64,000 nt of DNA from Lojkania enalia. Lineage: Eukaryota > Ascomycota > Dothideomycetes > Pleosporales. Positions within the stretch are counted from its first letter, which is position 1. Each line of letters starts with the position of its first letter. A model generated the notes under the pieces. It was not told the DNA's origin. It worked only from the letters and a program-made list of their open reading frames with translations, and made no database searches. The position numbers were made by a program, and so were the translations under genes. The stretch is taken from contig ML986615.1 in the NCBI GenBank assembly GCA_010094045.1, positions 248,001 through 312,000 on the forward strand, read 5' to 3'. Shown in pieces: positions 61,499 to 64,000 of the stretch.

Positions 61499-62906
61499 CT
61501 ACTTCGGTCCGGGTCGCCTAAAGTGCGGTTTCAGCGGTTCCCAGCTCTCGGCATTGTAGTCCTCCTGCACTTTCTTGCACTTCTTGAGGCCCCATTCAGT
61601 GACGCCGACCATCAAACAGCTCTCGAACATGAAGGCCATGCTGCTCTCGCCGACCTTGTTTGGCTTGAGGTCAACGTTTGACGCTTTCTCGTGCGTCGCG
61701 GCGTCGGGGCCGTGGCCGGACATGACGTTGTGGAGAGAGGCACCCGCGGGCTGGAAACCGCCGCCGGTCTTTGCGTCGTATTGGCCGTGGATGAGGCCCA
61801 TGAATTCCGACATTGTGTTTCGGTGGTACCAGGGTGGGCGAAACGTATCTTCGGCAACTAGCCATCGCGGTGGAAAGATGACGAAGTCGGCCACTGCTGT
61901 GCCGGGGTGGTCTGATTGTGCGGTGAGGACTGTGTAGATGGAGGGGTCGGGATGATCGAAAGAGACGCTGCCTATGGTATTGAAGCGGCCGAGATCGTAT
62001 TTGTAAGGGTAGTAGAGGCCGTGCCAGGCTACCACGTCGAAAGGCGTATGCGTTTGCTTCGCTTGAAACAGGTGGCCTGCGAATTTCGATAGAATGTGCC
62101 ATTCTGTTTCTATATCTTCGTCAAAATCTGCGACTGGTGCCTGGAAGTCCCGCGCGTTGGCGAGGCAGTTTGATCCGATGGGGCCGAGCTCTGGGAGCTG
62201 GAAGTGGCCTTGGTAAAGCTCAAGGATGTAGCCTCGGACAGGCCCTTCTGGGAGCGTCACGCGGTATTTTATGCCGCGCGGGATTACGCAGATTTCATTG
62301 GGCCGAATAAGGATACGGCCCAGTTCTGTTCGGATATCGAGAACGCCGTGCTGAAGGACAATGAGGAAATCACCATCAGCAGAGTAGAAAGCTTCCTGTG
62401 CATCCATATTCCTCCCTGCTGCGAATATGTAGATTCCGAGGCCAGTCTTCATCGTAGGATCGCCTGCGCCAGCTACTAGATGGAGGGAGTGCACCCAGTC
62501 CACCGTCTCGTCGAGGTCGAAGGGGTCCCATCGAAGCTGATTGGGGATGTGGTGGATCTTTCCGTACGGCTTGTTCTCCGGGTTGGTATTGTAGGTCGGG
62601 GATTCGCGAGGTTCAAAATTGCTGTGACCACAGGAAGGGAGGATGCGGTACAGCCATGTCTGCTGGTTCTCGTGTCGCGGAGCTGTGAAGGCAGTTCCAG
62701 ATAGCTTCTCAGCGTACAGGCCGTATGGCGGCTTTTGGGGTGAGTTGGCTCCGATGGGCAGAGCTCCTTCTATGGCTTCTGATCTGGTATAGGGGGTGAG
62801 TGCAGGAACTTAATTTCGTTTTATCGCCAAGTCCTTACTCATGGTAGGAGTTGAAGCCATTCATGTATCGATACTTTTCTTTGTGTGCGAACTGGGAGGA
62901 AGGCAT
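61499..62906 (-). CDS. hmgA: Homogentisate 1,2-dioxygenase (frame broken near 62760)
   Basis: This non-heme iron enzyme opens homogentisate to maleylacetoacetate in phenylalanine/tyrosine breakdown. Exon 1 (62906-62839) codes [20 protein letters not shown] then YHE. A 54-bp intron follows, and exon 2 (62784-61499) holds the rest. Conserved blocks: [142 protein letters not shown] and SEFMGL. The last block and [18 protein letters not shown] contain the iron-site His and Glu. As written, exon 2 shifts frame between IEGAL and PIGAN: the plus strand has GGCAAGAGC where one A fewer keeps the frame. Everything else is intact. It diverges from fumarylacetoacetase. Confidence 0.9.
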
Positions 62907-63459
62907 CGTGAATGCCCGTGTAGTCTGGGTTGCCGAATTCCTCTAGATTGCGCTTGGTCAAAGGGACGAGGCTCTTTGGCAGTTTCTTCTCACGGACGGC
63001 CAGTTTCTTAAGTAGCGTGTCTAGGGGTTTCTTCGGATGCAACGGGGTGTAAGGGTCTGCGTAGCCGTGAGCCTCACTGGCGGCCTGCGTGGCCATATTC
63101 GCGGGTCGGTAAGGAGCGGCTTGCTATCCGGGCGATGCAGGTGGATGTTGACCAAGGTGGAGGAGAGAGGAGAGGGACATCAGCTCGAACCGGTTTAGCC
63201 GTCCGAGCGACCCCAGATGTGATGCGCCAAGCGATCTACGGATAGCGGGGTGCGGAATGCTTCCGGCACCCTAACCCGGCCCGCGTCCACCCATCGCCCG
63301 TCATCACCCGTCAGCATGCGGCATGTGAAACCACGAGAGTTCCGATGACCATCAAGAGCAAATGGTGTTACTGTACTACTCTATGCCCCTACCCTACATC
63401 TTCGGCGTTGCGGCCCTTCTTGATTAAGTGCTCGCTAGGTGCCCTCTGACTCCACCATC
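62907..63459. promoter_or_regulatory. Divergent promoter region, hmgA / fahA
   Basis: 553 bp between the two starts. The half next to hmgA is covered by an overlapping out-of-frame ATG-started frame (63096-62839 on the minus strand). GC-rich stretches and GCCCGTCATCACCCGTCA repeats lie near 63297-63314. Joint induction by phenylalanine or homogentisate would be expected from family knowledge, but I identify no binding site. Confidence 0.5.
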
Positions 63460-64000
63460 ATGCCTGCTCTTCGATCTTGGTTTAGCATCCCTCGCGGCTC
63501 GCACTTCTCTCTCGCAAACATTCCGTTCGGAATCATCTCGACACCGTCATCCAAGACACCTCGAGTTGCAGTTGCTATCGGCGAGCATGTCCTGGATCTG
63601 GAGGCCTTCGCAGCCAACAATGGGTTCTCGGCCCTCTCTATCATCCAGCCTCACCAGGCCGTCTTCTCACAGCCGTCCTTGAATGCATTCGCAGCGCTCG
63701 GGCGACCTATTCACGCCATTGTCCGGAAATACATTCAGGACGTCTTTGATGCAGATACTACATATCCTGAAATCCTGAAGACCAATTCTGCGCTCCAAAA
63801 GCAAGCTCTGCTCCCTCTGAAGGAGATCCAAACATACCTGCCCTTTAAGATTGGCGACTATACCGACTTCTTTGCGGGTCTGAACCATGCCGTAAAAGCT
63901 GGTTCCATGTTCCGAGGGCCAATTAATGCCCTCCAGCCCAACTATAAACACCTGCCCGTGGCTTATCACGGGCGTGCTTCTTCGATCGTCGTATCAGGCA
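63460..64000 (+). CDS. fahA: Fumarylacetoacetase, 5' part (runs off window)
   Basis: An open frame from ATG at 63460 to the window end (180 codons so far, no intron seen). The enzyme hydrolyses fumarylacetoacetate to fumarate and acetoacetate, the final step of tyrosine breakdown. The N-terminal SH3-like domain reads SWFSIPRGSHFSLANIPFGI. The catalytic domain begins with IGDYTDFFAGLNHAVKAG then MFRGPINALQPNY and LPVAYHGRASSIVVSG. These contain the metal-ligand Asp (DYTDFF), the catalytic His (NHA), the Arg (MFRG) and the Tyr (YHGR) known from mammalian FAH. The family is about 420 residues, so more than half lies beyond the window. Confidence 0.95.
   Translation, partial: MPALRSWFSIPRGSHFSLANIPFGIISTPSSKTPRVAVAIGEHVLDLEAFAANNGFSALSIIQPHQAVFSQPSLNAFAALGRPIHAIVRKYIQDVFDADTTYPEILKTNSALQKQALLPLKEIQTYLPFKIGDYTDFFAGLNHAVKAGSMFRGPINALQPNYKHLPVAYHGRASSIVVSG

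Overview
The window is nuclear DNA of a filamentous ascomycete (Pezizomycotina). The evidence is many short GT..AG introns of about 47-62 bp, fungal-type families (Zn2Cys6 and C2H2 regulators, DHA1 and sugar-porter MFS carriers, a PTH11/rhodopsin-type membrane protein, a NACHT-ankyrin STAND protein), a split tRNA-Pro gene, and a divergent homogentisate dioxygenase/fumarylacetoacetase pair. The class cannot be assigned from the sequence alone. Gene density is low: about 17 convincing protein genes and one tRNA in 64 kb. The long gene-poor stretches are partly AT-rich and partly GC-rich.

Layout. 1-4.1 kb: a decayed NACHT-ankyrin (NLR-like) gene whose readable in-frame stops are mostly TAG where CAG is expected. 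5.4-7.4 kb: a DHA1-type MFS transporter (-). 8.4-12.3 kb: translation elongation factor 1-beta (-) and mitochondrial Hsp78 (+), diverging from one 0.5-kb promoter. 12.8-16.4 kb: a 13-exon meiotic MSH5 gene (+). 16.4-22.8 kb: no convincing gene. 22.8-24.3 kb: an AflR-domain Zn2Cys6 regulator (+) lying alone in several kb of GC-rich, gene-free DNA with microsatellites. 28.8-30.9 kb: more gene-free DNA with an assembly gap. 31-32.4 kb: a decayed SNF2 helicase (-). 34.4-36.3 kb: a sugar transporter (-). 38.3 kb: tRNA-Pro(AGG). 38.8-40.3 kb: alkaline ceramidase (+). 41.0-42.1 kb: pyridoxal-reductase-like aldo/keto reductase (+). 42.6-43.9 kb: C2H2 zinc-finger protein (+). 44.4-45.1 kb: a small unknown multi-span membrane protein (-). 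45.9-47.3 kb: rhodopsin-fold membrane protein (-). 49.0-51.4 kb: DUF4139 protein (-). 53.2-55.1 kb: CorA-like membrane protein without a GMN motif (+). 56.0-56.7 kb: ARF1 (+). 57.6-59.0 kb: MOB kinase activator (-), diverging from LEO1 (59.5-61.0 kb, +). 61.5-62.9 kb: homogentisate 1,2-dioxygenase (-), diverging from fumarylacetoacetase (63.5 kb to the window end, +).

Functional links. The last two genes are consecutive late steps of phenylalanine/tyrosine catabolism and share a promoter region. EF-1beta/Hsp78 and MOB/LEO1 are other divergent pairs of housekeeping genes. No biosynthetic cluster surrounds the AflR-type regulator within the window.

Quality points. Two otherwise well-preserved conserved genes each carry a single-base anomaly: the last MOB intron lacks an AG acceptor, and homogentisate dioxygenase has a one-base frame break near 62760. 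Together with homopolymer runs and an N gap this suggests either assembly error or real lesions. I found no clearly new multi-gene system. The best leads are the isolated AflR-type regulator in its unusual GC-rich surroundings, the C-to-T pattern in the decayed NLR, the small membrane protein, and a 12-bp tandem array of GATATC palindromes.
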